DNA from: Chryseobacterium gleum
GTDB lineage: Bacteria > Bacteroidota > Bacteroidia > Flavobacteriales_D > Crocinitomicaceae
NCBI GenBank assembly: GCA_945897805.1
Contig: CAMDFX010000009.1
Location: forward strand, 1 to 64,000
DNA: 64,000 bases
Direction of reading: 5' to 3'
A program made the translations under genes and the position numbers. Positions 26,725-35,138 of the stretch are shown here, piece by piece. Every line of letters begins with the position of its first letter. The first letter of the stretch is position 1. Below the pieces are notes generated by a model. It did no database searches, was not told where the DNA came from, and saw only the letters and a program-made list of their open reading frames with translations.

Positions 26725-26732
26725 CAAAGTTC
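26725..26732 (-). promoter_or_regulatory. Candidate -7 box for the DUF2892-rhodanese operon
   Basis: The minus-strand GAACTTTG differs at one base from TAnnTTTG. A start site a few bases downstream would put the Crp-type palindrome centred near -42, as for a class II activator. Speculative. Confidence 0.35.
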
Positions 26733-26753
26733 AGACATTTTCAAGTGAAAGTA

Positions 26754-26769
26754 TGTGACTATTGTCACA
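26754..26769. promoter_or_regulatory. Crp/Fnr-type operator TGTGA-N6-TCACA
   Basis: A perfect palindrome TGTGACTATTGTCACA lies in the 89-base gap between the crp/fnr gene and the DUF2892 gene. It equals the canonical CRP half-site arrangement and is the obvious binding site for the adjacent regulator. Confidence 0.75.
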
Positions 26770-26788
26770 CTCGCGAAAAAATAAAATT

Positions 26789-27409
26789 TTAGAGCATCGT
26801 AATTTTATTTCGCTCCTGCGCAATCACGCCTACATCGACCAATTGTTTCAATAATCTTGTAATGACCACGCGCACGGTGCCCAATTCATTGGCGATTTGT
26901 TCGTGGGTAATGTGCAAGGTTTTGCTATTTGTCAGTTTACATTTTTTATTCAAAAAATCCAGCAATCGTTCGTCCATTTTTTTGAAAGCGATGGCATTTA
27001 CGACTTCCAATAATTCTTCGAATCTTTTGTGATACAATCTGAAAATATAATCCAACCATTCGGGAAATTCACGAATCATGGAACTTACTTTGTCAATCGG
27101 AATGAATAGAATTTCTGAATCTTCCTCCACAATTGCTTTGATTTTGCTGGTGTCTTGGTGCATACCACCTAAAAAAGACATGATGCAACTTTCTCCGGCG
27201 ACGATGTAATACAACAAAATTTCTCTACCGTCAGGTTCCGTTCTGATTACACGAATGCTTCCTTTGGTCACAATCGGAATGGCGTTGATGTAGGCATTTT
27301 CGTTCAAAATTACAGCTCCAGCCTTAAATTCTTTGGCAATTCCATGTTCGCTCAGTTTCTCAATGATTCGAGGCGATGATTTAAACTCAACAATTGTATC
27401 TAATTCCAT
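26789..27409 (-). CDS. Crp/Fnr-family transcriptional regulator
   Basis: A 206-residue protein with an N-terminal cyclic-nucleotide-type beta-barrel (about 20-120: AVILNENAYINAIPIVTKGSI, YIVAGESCIMSFLGG) and a C-terminal winged helix (HITHEQIANELGTVRVVITRLLKQL). No Fnr-type Cys cluster is visible. The cNMP pocket motif (GE-x6-R-x-A-A) is not clearly kept (GESCIMSFLG), so cAMP may not be the ligand; a sulfur or redox signal is possible. It precedes and likely controls the rhodanese operon through the palindrome at 26754. Confidence 0.87.
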   Translation of the reverse strand: MELDTIVEFKSSPRIIEKLSEHGIAKEFKAGAVILNENAYINAIPIVTKGSIRVIRTEPDGREILLYYIVAGESCIMSFLGGMHQDTSKIKAIVEEDSEILFIPIDKVSSMIREFPEWLDYIFRLYHKRFEELLEVVNAIAFKKMDERLLDFLNKKCKLTNSKTLHITHEQIANELGTVRVVITRLLKQLVDVGVIAQERNKITML

Positions 27410-27615
27410 AGGCCTAAAGATAAGTAATGTTTATGTTTGCGTAACAAATTTCAATCCTTCTGGTTATTAAACTGAATAAAAGTTTTTGAAATAATGAAAT
27501 ATTAGAAATGCTTGGGTTTATTTTTAAACCCTCATTCCAATGCTTTTTCATTACTTTTAACTTCAAATAATTTGTGCTGAATTTTAGCAATTTTATTCAC
27601 TAAATTTATTAGTCA

Positions 27616-28251
27616 ATGTCAGGTTTAAACGCTTTTTGGATGAAATTTTGTTTGGTAAGTTTCATCATTTTCATCCAGACAATCGGTTTTGGTCAAGAAA
27701 AATTGCCTCGTTGGTTTTCGCTGGGAGCGCGCACCACATTGAGTGCTTTTGACCATGATGGAAACGGTTTGGGCACCGGTGGACAATTCAGAATTCAAGT
27801 CAATAATCGCGTAAATACGGATTGGTTTGCAGATTACATCACCATCAACATGGACGACAAAGTGAGAAGCGATTATTACCACATCGGTTGGTCGGTTTTA
27901 TTTTACCCTTTTGAAGGATTGCATTATCCGAAACGTTTTCAACCGTATATTTTGGCGGGACATTGTTTTGATTACAATCGTAAAACGGCGATTTTAGATC
28001 CTTCAAATACCAAAGATCGCTGGGGCTCGGCAGTGCAAGCTGGATTAGGGACACATTTAAATTTGACAGAAAGATTTGATGTTTCGCTGACTTGCCAATA
28101 CATGATTCACTTGACCAAGGAAATTGAAGCAGAAATTGATGGAAATATCGTCACGATTTCAGACCAAAAAAGTCGTCATCTAGAAGGTCATTTGTTGACT
28201 ACCTTGAGTTTAAACTACAAAATTTTCAAATTATGGAAGCAAAAAAAGTAA
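27616..28251 (+). CDS. Predicted outer-membrane barrel protein
   Basis: A 211-residue protein with a signal peptide (FCLVSFIIFIQTIGFGQ) and barrel-like strands (GGQFRIQVNNRVNTDWFADYI, FQPYILAGHCFDYN, RFDVSLTCQYMIHLTKE). It resembles small OmpW/OmpA-barrel-like proteins. The C-terminus overlaps the start of the next gene by 19 bases, so the two are co-translated. Specific family and ligand are unknown. Confidence 0.72.
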   Translation: MSGLNAFWMKFCLVSFIIFIQTIGFGQEKLPRWFSLGARTTLSAFDHDGNGLGTGGQFRIQVNNRVNTDWFADYITINMDDKVRSDYYHIGWSVLFYPFEGLHYPKRFQPYILAGHCFDYNRKTAILDPSNTKDRWGSAVQAGLGTHLNLTERFDVSLTCQYMIHLTKEIEAEIDGNIVTISDQKSRHLEGHLLTTLSLNYKIFKLWKQKK

Positions 28252-28799
28252 TCTATTGGATTTTATTGCTTGTGTTTCCAATTTGTTTGAATGCACAGGA
28301 AAAGATAAGTATTCCAACTGGCTTGGTTAGCGGACAATTGACACTGGCGCCAAGTTATATGTTTCAAGATCGCACAGGACAGTTTTATGCGCATGGAAGT
28401 TTGGAGGTTTTTTTACATCCGAAAGTGTCATTTATCGGTGAAGGATTTTACCATTTGGGTTCTTTGGACGACAAAAAAACGTTTGATGCCAACCACAACA
28501 TTTTTTTCGGCTTGGGTTATCACTTCACCAAAGGAGGCCATGATTTGCTTATTGCTTTGCAGCCTGGCGTTTCATTTACCCAATTGAATGAACAAGAAAA
28601 TAAATTGATTCAGTCTCATTTTGGAGTCAATCCTGTGGTGGCGCCAACTGTTGGTTACACATTTTACATGAGTAGATTTTTCCACTTTTTTGTGCAATCT
28701 AAATTGGTGATTGGCAGTCACAAATACGATGTGCAAAAGAGTCTGACTGAATTTCGATTTTCAGCAGGATTAGGATTCAATATCAATGCGTTGAAGTGA
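28233..28799 (+). CDS. Predicted outer-membrane barrel protein (partner)
   Basis: A 188-residue protein with a signal peptide (KVIYWILLLVFPICLNAQ) and barrel-type strands (VSFIGEGFYHLGSLDD, IFFGLGYHFTKGGHDLLIALQPG, closing RFSAGLGFNINA). The start lies inside the upstream gene (19-base overlap). Both genes encode small secreted barrels and form a two-gene unit. Function unknown. Confidence 0.72.
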   Translation: MEAKKVIYWILLLVFPICLNAQEKISIPTGLVSGQLTLAPSYMFQDRTGQFYAHGSLEVFLHPKVSFIGEGFYHLGSLDDKKTFDANHNIFFGLGYHFTKGGHDLLIALQPGVSFTQLNEQENKLIQSHFGVNPVVAPTVGYTFYMSRFFHFFVQSKLVIGSHKYDVQKSLTEFRFSAGLGFNINALK

Positions 28800-28804
28800 A
28801 TTTC

Positions 28805-29023
28805 TTATTTTAATTGACAAGATTGATAATCTTGCCATCCAAATGAATAGCCCAAAGATTTGCATTGTGATTCTGCATTCTTTTTCGTGTCTTTAAGCGC
28901 ACTGTTTGTCACGATTGGGTTCCAATCTTCTCCATTTACAACCCTTCTGCATTCACATTGGTATGATTTTTTGCAGGAGAAAGAAACTAGGCAAAGCGCT
29001 GAGAAAATGACAATTTTTTTCAT
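28805..29023 (-). CDS. Small Cys-rich lipoprotein
   Basis: A 72-residue protein starting MKKIVIFSALCLVSFSCKKS, with lipobox SFSC. The mature part has four more cysteines (YQCECRRV, SQCKSLGY, SCQLK), suggesting disulfides. The frame extends six codons upstream, but this ATG best fits the signal peptide. Family unknown; similar tiny Cys-rich lipoproteins are common in this phylum. Confidence 0.7.
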   Translation of the reverse strand: MKKIVIFSALCLVSFSCKKSYQCECRRVVNGEDWNPIVTNSALKDTKKNAESQCKSLGYSFGWQDYQSCQLK

Positions 29024-29067
29024 GGGATTAATTTTAGTCAAAAGTATAAAAATAGATTAGTTTTTGA

Positions 29068-30195
29068 TCAACTTTTTTCGAAAACTTCTTGTATTGTATC
29101 CCAAATCATGGAAGTGGTTTTGTCCCAATTAAAGATTTTGCTTCGCTCCAAAGCCAATTTGGAAAGTTCCGCGCACAATCCCTGATTGGAGTCAATTTGC
29201 AACATCGCGTTTGCAATAGCTTCTACATCAAAAGGATCGACCAATAAAGCTGCATCTTCCACAACTTCTGGCAAGGAAGTCAAATTTCCCGAAATGATTG
29301 GAATACCGCAGCGCATTGCTTCTACCAGCGGAATGCCGAAACCTTCAAAATAAGGAACGAAGACAAATCCTGATGAAGCAGCAACGGTTTTGGCGAGTTT
29401 ATCGATTTTCAAATGTCCTGTAAAATGGATTTTTGATTTCGCATGTTCGCTGATTTTCTCGGTGTAATTGTTGTTGGTTTTCCATAAATTCTCACCAACA
29501 ATGACCAAATCATTTTTTCCTCCTTGTTGTAAATACAATTCAAAAGCTTGCAACAAACGTCCTACATTTTTTCTTGGATGCAAGGCGCCAACAAAAGAGA
29601 AATAAGGATTTCCTTGAGATATTTCCTGCTGAATTTCTTGTTTTTCGACGGCATCAATTGGCTTGAAAACATCAGAAACGCCATTCCAGCCAACATTGAT
29701 TTTTTCTGGGTCGATGTTGTATTGTTCCACGATGTCTTTTTTCGAATAATGCGAAACAGTGACAATTTTAGCAGCTTTTTTGGCAAATTTCGGAAAGAAA
29801 AAACGCAAATATTTGCGCGTTGCCCATGGAATATCAGCTGGATTATGCTCAAAGTTTAGATCGTGAATAACAGGAATTTGCGGAACGTTGGAGCGCAAAC
29901 TCAAATATCCGTCTGGTGAGAAAAAAACGTCTGCCTTGTATTTTTTCAACGCACGAAAAACGGCCCATTCAAACCAAATGACAAATAAAATTGGATGTCT
30001 AGCCGGCGGATTGAGCACAACAGGAATTGTATTTGGACCGAAGATAAATTGCTCGTCAAAAGGCCGGTCGAAAAATAGGATAAACGTGTGTTCTGGATGC
30101 TTTTCAACCAAGCGTTTAGTGGTCTCAAAAGTGTACCATCCAAAACCTTCCATTTTGTGTGAAAGTAAAAACCGTGTATTTATGGCGATTCGCAT
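29068..30195 (-). CDS. GT4-type glycosyltransferase
   Basis: I start at MRIAINTRFLLSHKMEGF (30195), giving 375 residues. It has the GT-B fold: an N-terminal acceptor half, DPEKINVGWNGVSDVFKP at the linker, and the C-terminal donor half with FEGFGIPLVEAMRCGIPI (E-x7-E motif) and LLVDPFD. GT4 enzymes transfer a sugar from a nucleotide donor with retention. It is probably involved in surface polysaccharide or glycan synthesis; a flippase gene lies divergently, 740 bases away. Substrate unknown. Confidence 0.88.
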   Translation of the reverse strand: MRIAINTRFLLSHKMEGFGWYTFETTKRLVEKHPEHTFILFFDRPFDEQFIFGPNTIPVVLNPPARHPILFVIWFEWAVFRALKKYKADVFFSPDGYLSLRSNVPQIPVIHDLNFEHNPADIPWATRKYLRFFFPKFAKKAAKIVTVSHYSKKDIVEQYNIDPEKINVGWNGVSDVFKPIDAVEKQEIQQEISQGNPYFSFVGALHPRKNVGRLLQAFELYLQQGGKNDLVIVGENLWKTNNNYTEKISEHAKSKIHFTGHLKIDKLAKTVAASSGFVFVPYFEGFGIPLVEAMRCGIPIISGNLTSLPEVVEDAALLVDPFDVEAIANAMLQIDSNQGLCAELSKLALERSKIFNWDKTTSMIWDTIQEVFEKS

Positions 30196-30634
30196 CTGTG
30201 CGAAGTTAGTAAAGTTTGGCAAAAAAAAGTGCTTTTGCGAGAATTCTGGTTTGATTCAGAAGTAGAGATTATCGGGAGATTTCGCCTCTTCAAGGCTATT
30301 TTTTCGTCGAGGAAATTCAAATGCACTAAATTATAATTCTGTAATTCATCGCCTAAAGGGACACATCTTAAATCCAATGTTTTTAAATAAAAAGTGTAAA
30401 CGAAAGAGATAGCGATAGCTCATCGATAGAAGTCATAACATTAACCAATTCATTTTAGTCCAATCAAAAACCAATATAATGCCGATATAGTTTGAAAATA
30501 GTCCAGTTCATTGGACTATATTGAAAACATAATCGGTATCACTTTTTAGAAGTTTTAAAAATGCTATAGTTTACGGAAGCAAGTTCAATCACGAAGACTT
30601 GAATTACCTTCGGTGCTACTGCGTGGTTTCTTTT

Positions 30635-30668
30635 GTTACTTTTCTTTCATCAAGGAAAGAAAAGTAAC
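30635..30668. repeat. 14-bp hairpin GTTACTTTTCTTTC
   Basis: A perfect inverted repeat with a six-base loop. Hairpins of this GTTACTTTT type are recurrent intergenic elements in Bacteroidota genomes; here it sits next to a dispersed-repeat copy. Confidence 0.75.
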
Positions 30669-30687
30669 AATCTGGGATGAAAGACCA

Positions 30688-30757
30688 TTTTGATGTTTAA
30701 CGTAAATTTATAGTCAGCACCTCAAAATACTTATGGTGAGTTTACCGAAGTAAAATA
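30688..30757 (-). repeat. Dispersed intergenic repeat, copy 1
   Basis: The minus strand aligns with 62639-62712: shared blocks are TTTTACTT-GGTAAACTCAC, CTGACTA and TTTACGTTAAACA. Neither copy is inside a gene. Confidence 0.7.
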
Positions 30758-30936
30758 AATCCCCATTTACCCGAAAAACTGCTAACTTTTTCTACTTTTG
30801 ATGACTTACAGAAGAAGGTGATAGATTCAATCAAATACAGATTGCAAAGTTTACTTGGTTTTCAGAGGTATCTTTTTGTGTTTTCACTTTAATAGCCAGA
30901 TAGTCTGGTTTGAAATCGTATTTTTGAACTGAGAAC

Positions 30937-32370
30937 ATGCAGCGCAAATTTTTGAATAACTTAATGCTGATGGTTTTACTCAATTTATTGGTAAAGCCAC
31001 TTGCCATTTTTGGCATCGATGCAACAGTTCAAAGTCGCATTGGCGCTGAGGAATATGGATTGTATTTTTCCTTGCTCAATTTCACGTATTTTTTCAATAT
31101 CATTCTCGATTTAGGAATCACCAATTACAACACCAAATATGTGGCGCAACATCCGCATTTAGTGAAGAGATACATGGGAAAAATCTTGCCTTTGCGTCTT
31201 GTGCTTTTCTTTGTTTACATTTTTATTTCCTTGGTTTTAGCTTACTTTTTAAATTATGAAGGCAGACAATTCATTTTCCTTGGGATTTTGATTTTCAATC
31301 AGTTTTTGATCAGCGTTGTGCAATATTTGCGGAGTTATTTCGTAGGTTTAATGCTCTTCAAAGTCGATACATTGTTGTCGGTTTTAGATAAAATTTTGCT
31401 GATTTTTATAGTCGGATATTTGTTATACAGTCCTTCGTTTGAAGGGAAATTTAAATTGAGTTGGTTCATCGGCGCGCAAACAATTAGCTATTTTATTACC
31501 GTTTTGTTGGCTGTTAGTTTGGTCGTATTGAAAATTGGAATTCCAACGATGAAATGGTCTCCAGCATTCAACAAAGTGATTCTAAAACACAGTTTTCCTT
31601 ACGCGATTTTGATTTTGTTGATGATGTTATACAATCGTGTCGATGCGGTGATGATTGAGCGTTTGCATCCTTCAGGAGCAAGAGAAGCAGGAATTTACGC
31701 CCAAGCATTTCGGATTTTAGATGCTTTTGTGATGTTTGGCATGTTGTTTACTAACATTTTGTACCCGATTTTTTCGCGTTTAATAAAGGAAAAAACGAGT
31801 ATAAAACCTTTGCTCGATTCGGCTTCCAGGCTGTTGTTTGCATTCGCTTTTGTGGGAATCATCATGTGCTTTTGTTTTCCCGCGATGATTCTCAATTTGA
31901 TTTACACCCAAAACATCGAGGAAGCTGTGCCCATTTTTCAATGGATCATGTTGAGCTTTTTGCCGATTTGTGTCATCATGATTTTTGGAACACTTTTAAC
32001 CGCCAATGGAAGTTTAAAAACATTGAATTATTTATCGCTTTTTGGCTTGATTTTAAACATCGGACTGAATGTGTTTTTCATTCAAATCTGGGGCGCTTGG
32101 GGCGCAGCGTTGGCAACATTGATAACCCAATCAGGATTGGCAATTTTGCAATTATTTTTCGTCTGGAAATATTTTGACTTGCAATTCAATTGGCCACAAT
32201 TCGGAAGATATGCCGGATTTGTCGCTTGGTTGATAGGAACAATTTTTGTCATTCAACAAATCACCATTTCCACCTGGAGTTTGCTTTACTTCACTATTTC
32301 AGCGGTGATTGCGACTTTCGTTTTCCAAATGTTTCAATGGAGAATGTTGCTTCAAACGATGAAGAAATGA
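30937..32370 (+). CDS. MOP-superfamily polysaccharide flippase (Wzx-like)
   Basis: A 477-residue integral membrane protein with about 12-14 spans and the polysaccharide-synthase pattern: an opening NNLMLMVLLNLLVKPLAIFGI, ARGE-type VMIERLHPSGAREAGIYAQAF, and a second half with IWGAWGAALATLITQSGLA. It would flip lipid-linked oligosaccharides across the inner membrane. It is divergent from the GT4 gene. A -7 box TATTTTTG ends 10 bases before the ATG, implying a very short leader. Confidence 0.85.
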   Translation: MQRKFLNNLMLMVLLNLLVKPLAIFGIDATVQSRIGAEEYGLYFSLLNFTYFFNIILDLGITNYNTKYVAQHPHLVKRYMGKILPLRLVLFFVYIFISLVLAYFLNYEGRQFIFLGILIFNQFLISVVQYLRSYFVGLMLFKVDTLLSVLDKILLIFIVGYLLYSPSFEGKFKLSWFIGAQTISYFITVLLAVSLVVLKIGIPTMKWSPAFNKVILKHSFPYAILILLMMLYNRVDAVMIERLHPSGAREAGIYAQAFRILDAFVMFGMLFTNILYPIFSRLIKEKTSIKPLLDSASRLLFAFAFVGIIMCFCFPAMILNLIYTQNIEEAVPIFQWIMLSFLPICVIMIFGTLLTANGSLKTLNYLSLFGLILNIGLNVFFIQIWGAWGAALATLITQSGLAILQLFFVWKYFDLQFNWPQFGRYAGFVAWLIGTIFVIQQITISTWSLLYFTISAVIATFVFQMFQWRMLLQTMKK

Positions 32371-32659
32371 TTGATGTTAAGTTTCTTGCGACAAAAAATT
32401 CAATTTCAGGTGACATGATTATAGTCCGACTTATATTTTTTGTTCCTTTTGCTTGATCAAAACGAACCCAAAATCAAGGCTGAGTCATCAAGTTAAAGCG
32501 CAAATTTTTGCACGCAATCAAATTTTTCAGTGCACTTTGAAAAACCTTTCTTCAAAGGCCACAAGACTAAAACTACTAATTTAAGCACCGCCGAATTTAA
32601 ATCTCCCTCAGTAATTTGATTTTATCAGAGTAGATCGATTTTTTTGAACACTTTAATGA
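32371..32659. other. Intergenic region with partial dispersed repeat
   Basis: No gene seen. It contains the fragment at 32441-32485 that is the reverse complement of 62731-62773 (TTTTGCTT, AACGAACCCAAAATCAAGGC). Confidence 0.65.
32441..32485 (-). repeat. Dispersed intergenic repeat, fragment copy
   Basis: GTTCCTTTTGCTT-GAACCCAAAATCAAGGCTGA; the same sequence in inverse orientation at 62731-62773, next to repeat copy 2. Confidence 0.7.
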
Positions 32660-33541
32660 TCATTCATAAGCGACACCGCTGGATTTCAAAATCATGTAAA
32701 ATCCCTCTTCCGAAGTTGGCTGCATATCTTGCGGCATGTGTTCATTTCCGTAAAGTGGCACCCAAACCAAGACGTAATCATCTCCTGCGGGACCAAAAGT
32801 CGCCACAAAATAAGTGACATATTCTTTGATTTGCTCAGCAGCTGCCAATCTGCTATCTAAAGTTGAAATGCCACTAGGCCAGCTATTTTCTGTTGACATT
32901 GAAGCCAAATAGGAAAATTCTTCCTCGGTCAAAATTTCGGAACCAACCATCACTTCATGCGCATTTTCATCTCCATTTAAATCAAAAGTAGAAAACAAAT
33001 CTCCAGGCGCTGTGATGTAAACTTGTGCTTCCACATTTTCACCTTCTTCTTCCATGACATAATCGCCTTCAGCGTAGGTGTCTTCCCCGTAAACCTCTTC
33101 TGTTTCAACGGTTCTTACAGCAATATTCCCTTCAAAATCAACGCCTACAGTTTCCATGATAAAGTAAATATCTCTGGTAGGTTTGAATTTAGCATCCAAG
33201 TTTCTGTTTTCAGCAGCTGGTACAACTAGGATACAATAATCTGCGGTCGCAACAATTTTGTACACCGTATATTTAAAAAATTCTTCACGATTTGCAAGTC
33301 TAGAATCTAAGTTATTTAATCCTTCTGGCCAACTGCTTTCTTGCGAATAGATGGTAATGTCTGTCAAAATTTTACCCGCACCTTGCAATTTTGCTGCAGG
33401 TTTAAGCATTCCAATATCTTCCGTGAAATCATAAGTGCTAAACAACGAACCCGGATCAACGATGGTCGCGTTCACTTTCAAAACTTGCGCTGAAAGAGTG
33501 ATTGGCAAAAGAAAAAGGAGCATCAAAAGATTGAATTTCAT
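32660..33541 (-). CDS. Secreted protein with two tandem copies of an unknown domain
   Basis: A 293-residue protein with a signal peptide (FNLLMLLFLLPITLSAQ). The mature part is an internal duplication: the first unit (about 20-135) has VDPGSLFSTYDF, ESSWPEGLNNLDSRLANREE and IYFIMETVGVDFE; the second (about 175-293) has TAPGDLFSTFDL, ENSWPSGISTLDSRLAAAEQ and GFYMILKSSGVAYE. The units are joined by an acidic Glu/Tyr-rich linker. I do not recognise the domain. The repeated SWPxGxxxLDSRLA block is the best search seed. Function unknown. Confidence 0.75.
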   Translation of the reverse strand: MKFNLLMLLFLLPITLSAQVLKVNATIVDPGSLFSTYDFTEDIGMLKPAAKLQGAGKILTDITIYSQESSWPEGLNNLDSRLANREEFFKYTVYKIVATADYCILVVPAAENRNLDAKFKPTRDIYFIMETVGVDFEGNIAVRTVETEEVYGEDTYAEGDYVMEEEGENVEAQVYITAPGDLFSTFDLNGDENAHEVMVGSEILTEEEFSYLASMSTENSWPSGISTLDSRLAAAEQIKEYVTYFVATFGPAGDDYVLVWVPLYGNEHMPQDMQPTSEEGFYMILKSSGVAYE

Positions 33542-33690
33542 GGCGAAAGAGTTTATAAATAATATTTAAAGGTAGAATAATTTCGGAAATTAATTGAAAA
33601 GGTTCTTCAATTTTTCATGATTATAATTTTGGAACTAAATCTCCCTCATAAGTTCACTGCCCAAAATTCATTTTGCGCACGAACTTTTCT

Positions 33691-33698
33691 TATTTTTG
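33691..33698 (+). promoter_or_regulatory. Candidate -7 box TATTTTTG for dxr
   Basis: An exact TAnnTTTG match ending four bases before the dxr ATG, implying a leaderless or near-leaderless mRNA. Confidence 0.4.
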
Positions 33699-33702
33699 TG
33701 GT

Positions 33703-34860
33703 ATGACAACAAAAAAAGGTATCGCCATTCTTGGTTCAACTGGTTCGATCGGAACGCAAGCATTAGAAGTAATTGAAGCTTATCCAGATTATTTTGATTT
33801 GCAGGTTTTGACCGCTAATAGCAATGCAGATTTACTGATTGAACAAGCCAAAAAATACAAACCGAATAGCGTTGTCATCGTGAAAGAATCTTTGTATGAA
33901 GAAGTGAAAGCGGCTTTGATTGATGAAGACATTCACGTGTACACAGGAGCTGAAGCGATGTCGCAGGCGGTGACTCACACTGATGTTCATGTGGTTTTGA
34001 CTGCCTTGGTTGGTTATGCTGGATTGAAACCAACATTGGCGGCGATTGAAGCCAAAAAAGACATTGCGCTGGCCAACAAAGAAACGCTCGTTGTAGCTGG
34101 TGAATTGGTTACAAAGATGGCGAGAGAAAACGGCGTCAATATTTATCCTGTTGATTCAGAACATTCTGCCATTTTTCAATGTTTGGTGGGCGAATTTCAC
34201 AATCCAATTGAAAAAATATATTTGACTGCTTCCGGTGGACCTTTCAGAGGTTGGGATTTGGAAGCGTTGAAAAATGTCACGCCGCAACAAGCGTTGAAAC
34301 ATCCAAATTGGACGATGGGCGCAAAAATCACCATTGATTCTGCTTCGTTGATGAACAAAGGCTTGGAAGTCATTGAAGCGAAATGGTTGTTTAATTTAAA
34401 ACCGGAGCAAATTGATGTCATCGTGCATCCGCAATCGATTGTGCATTCTTTGGTGCAATTTGAAGATGGAAGCATGAAAGCGCAAATGGGTTTGCCTGAC
34501 ATGAAATTGCCGATTCAGTTTGCATTGACTTATCCAGATCGATTTAAGACAGATTTTCCGCGCTTCAATTTCATGGATTATCCGCAATTGACGTTTGAAA
34601 AACCAGACCGAAAAACATTCAAGAATTTAGATTTGGCATTCGTCGCGATGGATTTGGGCGGAACGGCGGCTTGTGCGTTGAACGCAGCCAATGAAATTAC
34701 TGTACAGGCGTTTTTAGAAACGAAGATTGGATTTTTGCAAATTGCCGAAATCAATGAGCAAGTGATGAAAACGTGTTCGTTCGTGCAACATCCGGTTTAT
34801 GAGGATTTTGTGTCAGTAGATGCCGAAGCGAGGAAAATTGCTGTAAAGCTAATCGAATAG
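33703..34860 (+). CDS. dxr: 1-deoxy-D-xylulose 5-phosphate reductoisomerase
   Basis: 385 residues from MTTKKGIAILGSTGSIG (33703). It has the NADPH-binding GSTGSIGTQ motif, LANKETLVVAGE, the metal-binding VDSEHSAIFQ, the flexible loop/active site TASGGPFR and GAKITIDSASLMNKGLEVIEA, and the IHPQS-type IVHSLV segment. It makes 2-C-methyl-D-erythritol 4-phosphate in the MEP isoprenoid pathway. The ten extra upstream residues available in frame are not part of the family. It appears monocistronic. Confidence 0.97.
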   Translation: MTTKKGIAILGSTGSIGTQALEVIEAYPDYFDLQVLTANSNADLLIEQAKKYKPNSVVIVKESLYEEVKAALIDEDIHVYTGAEAMSQAVTHTDVHVVLTALVGYAGLKPTLAAIEAKKDIALANKETLVVAGELVTKMARENGVNIYPVDSEHSAIFQCLVGEFHNPIEKIYLTASGGPFRGWDLEALKNVTPQQALKHPNWTMGAKITIDSASLMNKGLEVIEAKWLFNLKPEQIDVIVHPQSIVHSLVQFEDGSMKAQMGLPDMKLPIQFALTYPDRFKTDFPRFNFMDYPQLTFEKPDRKTFKNLDLAFVAMDLGGTAACALNAANEITVQAFLETKIGFLQIAEINEQVMKTCSFVQHPVYEDFVSVDAEARKIAVKLIE

Positions 34861-34904
34861 TATTTTCTGCCGAATATTTTAAAGAATCGTGATTTCACGC
34901 GCAA

Positions 34905-35138
34905 GATTTTCGTGAAGCGTCTAACGTATTAAAATCTTATGTCTTCTCTCTAAAATCTAATATGTTCTGTCTTGCCCATTCTCGGGCATTGTTCATAGAA
35001 AAATAAATCGTAAAGGTCAAAAATACATCGTCTTAATCTAATATCTTAACATCGTAATGTCTAAAATCTTGTGTCTAATGTCTAATGTCTTGTGTCTAAT
35101 GTCTTGTGTCTAATGTCTAATGTCTCTTCTGTCTAATG
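34905..35138 (-). repeat. ATTAGAC heptamer repeat tract after lepA
   Basis: On the minus strand, directly after the lepA stop, six exact ATTAGAC copies lie between 35073 and 35137, with degenerate copies reaching back to about 34905 (TCTAAT and TCTTGTGTCT variants on the plus strand). No gene in this 278-base gap. Confidence 0.8.

Larger units (their letters stand above)
30196..30936. other. Long intergenic region with hairpins and repeat copy
   Basis: No credible gene. Contents: a TAGTCCA/TGGACTA hairpin (about 30506-30525); a 14-bp perfect hairpin GTTACTTTTCTTTC / GAAAGAAAAGTAAC (30635-30668); a dispersed-repeat copy (30688-30757); and a TATTTTTG -7 box (30919-30926) eleven bases before the flippase start. 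Confidence 0.7.

Noticed and set aside
26754-26769. Terminator of the crp/fnr gene
   Set aside because: The stem is short, lies upstream of the crp stop on the other side of the gene order, lacks a T run, and equals the CRP consensus.
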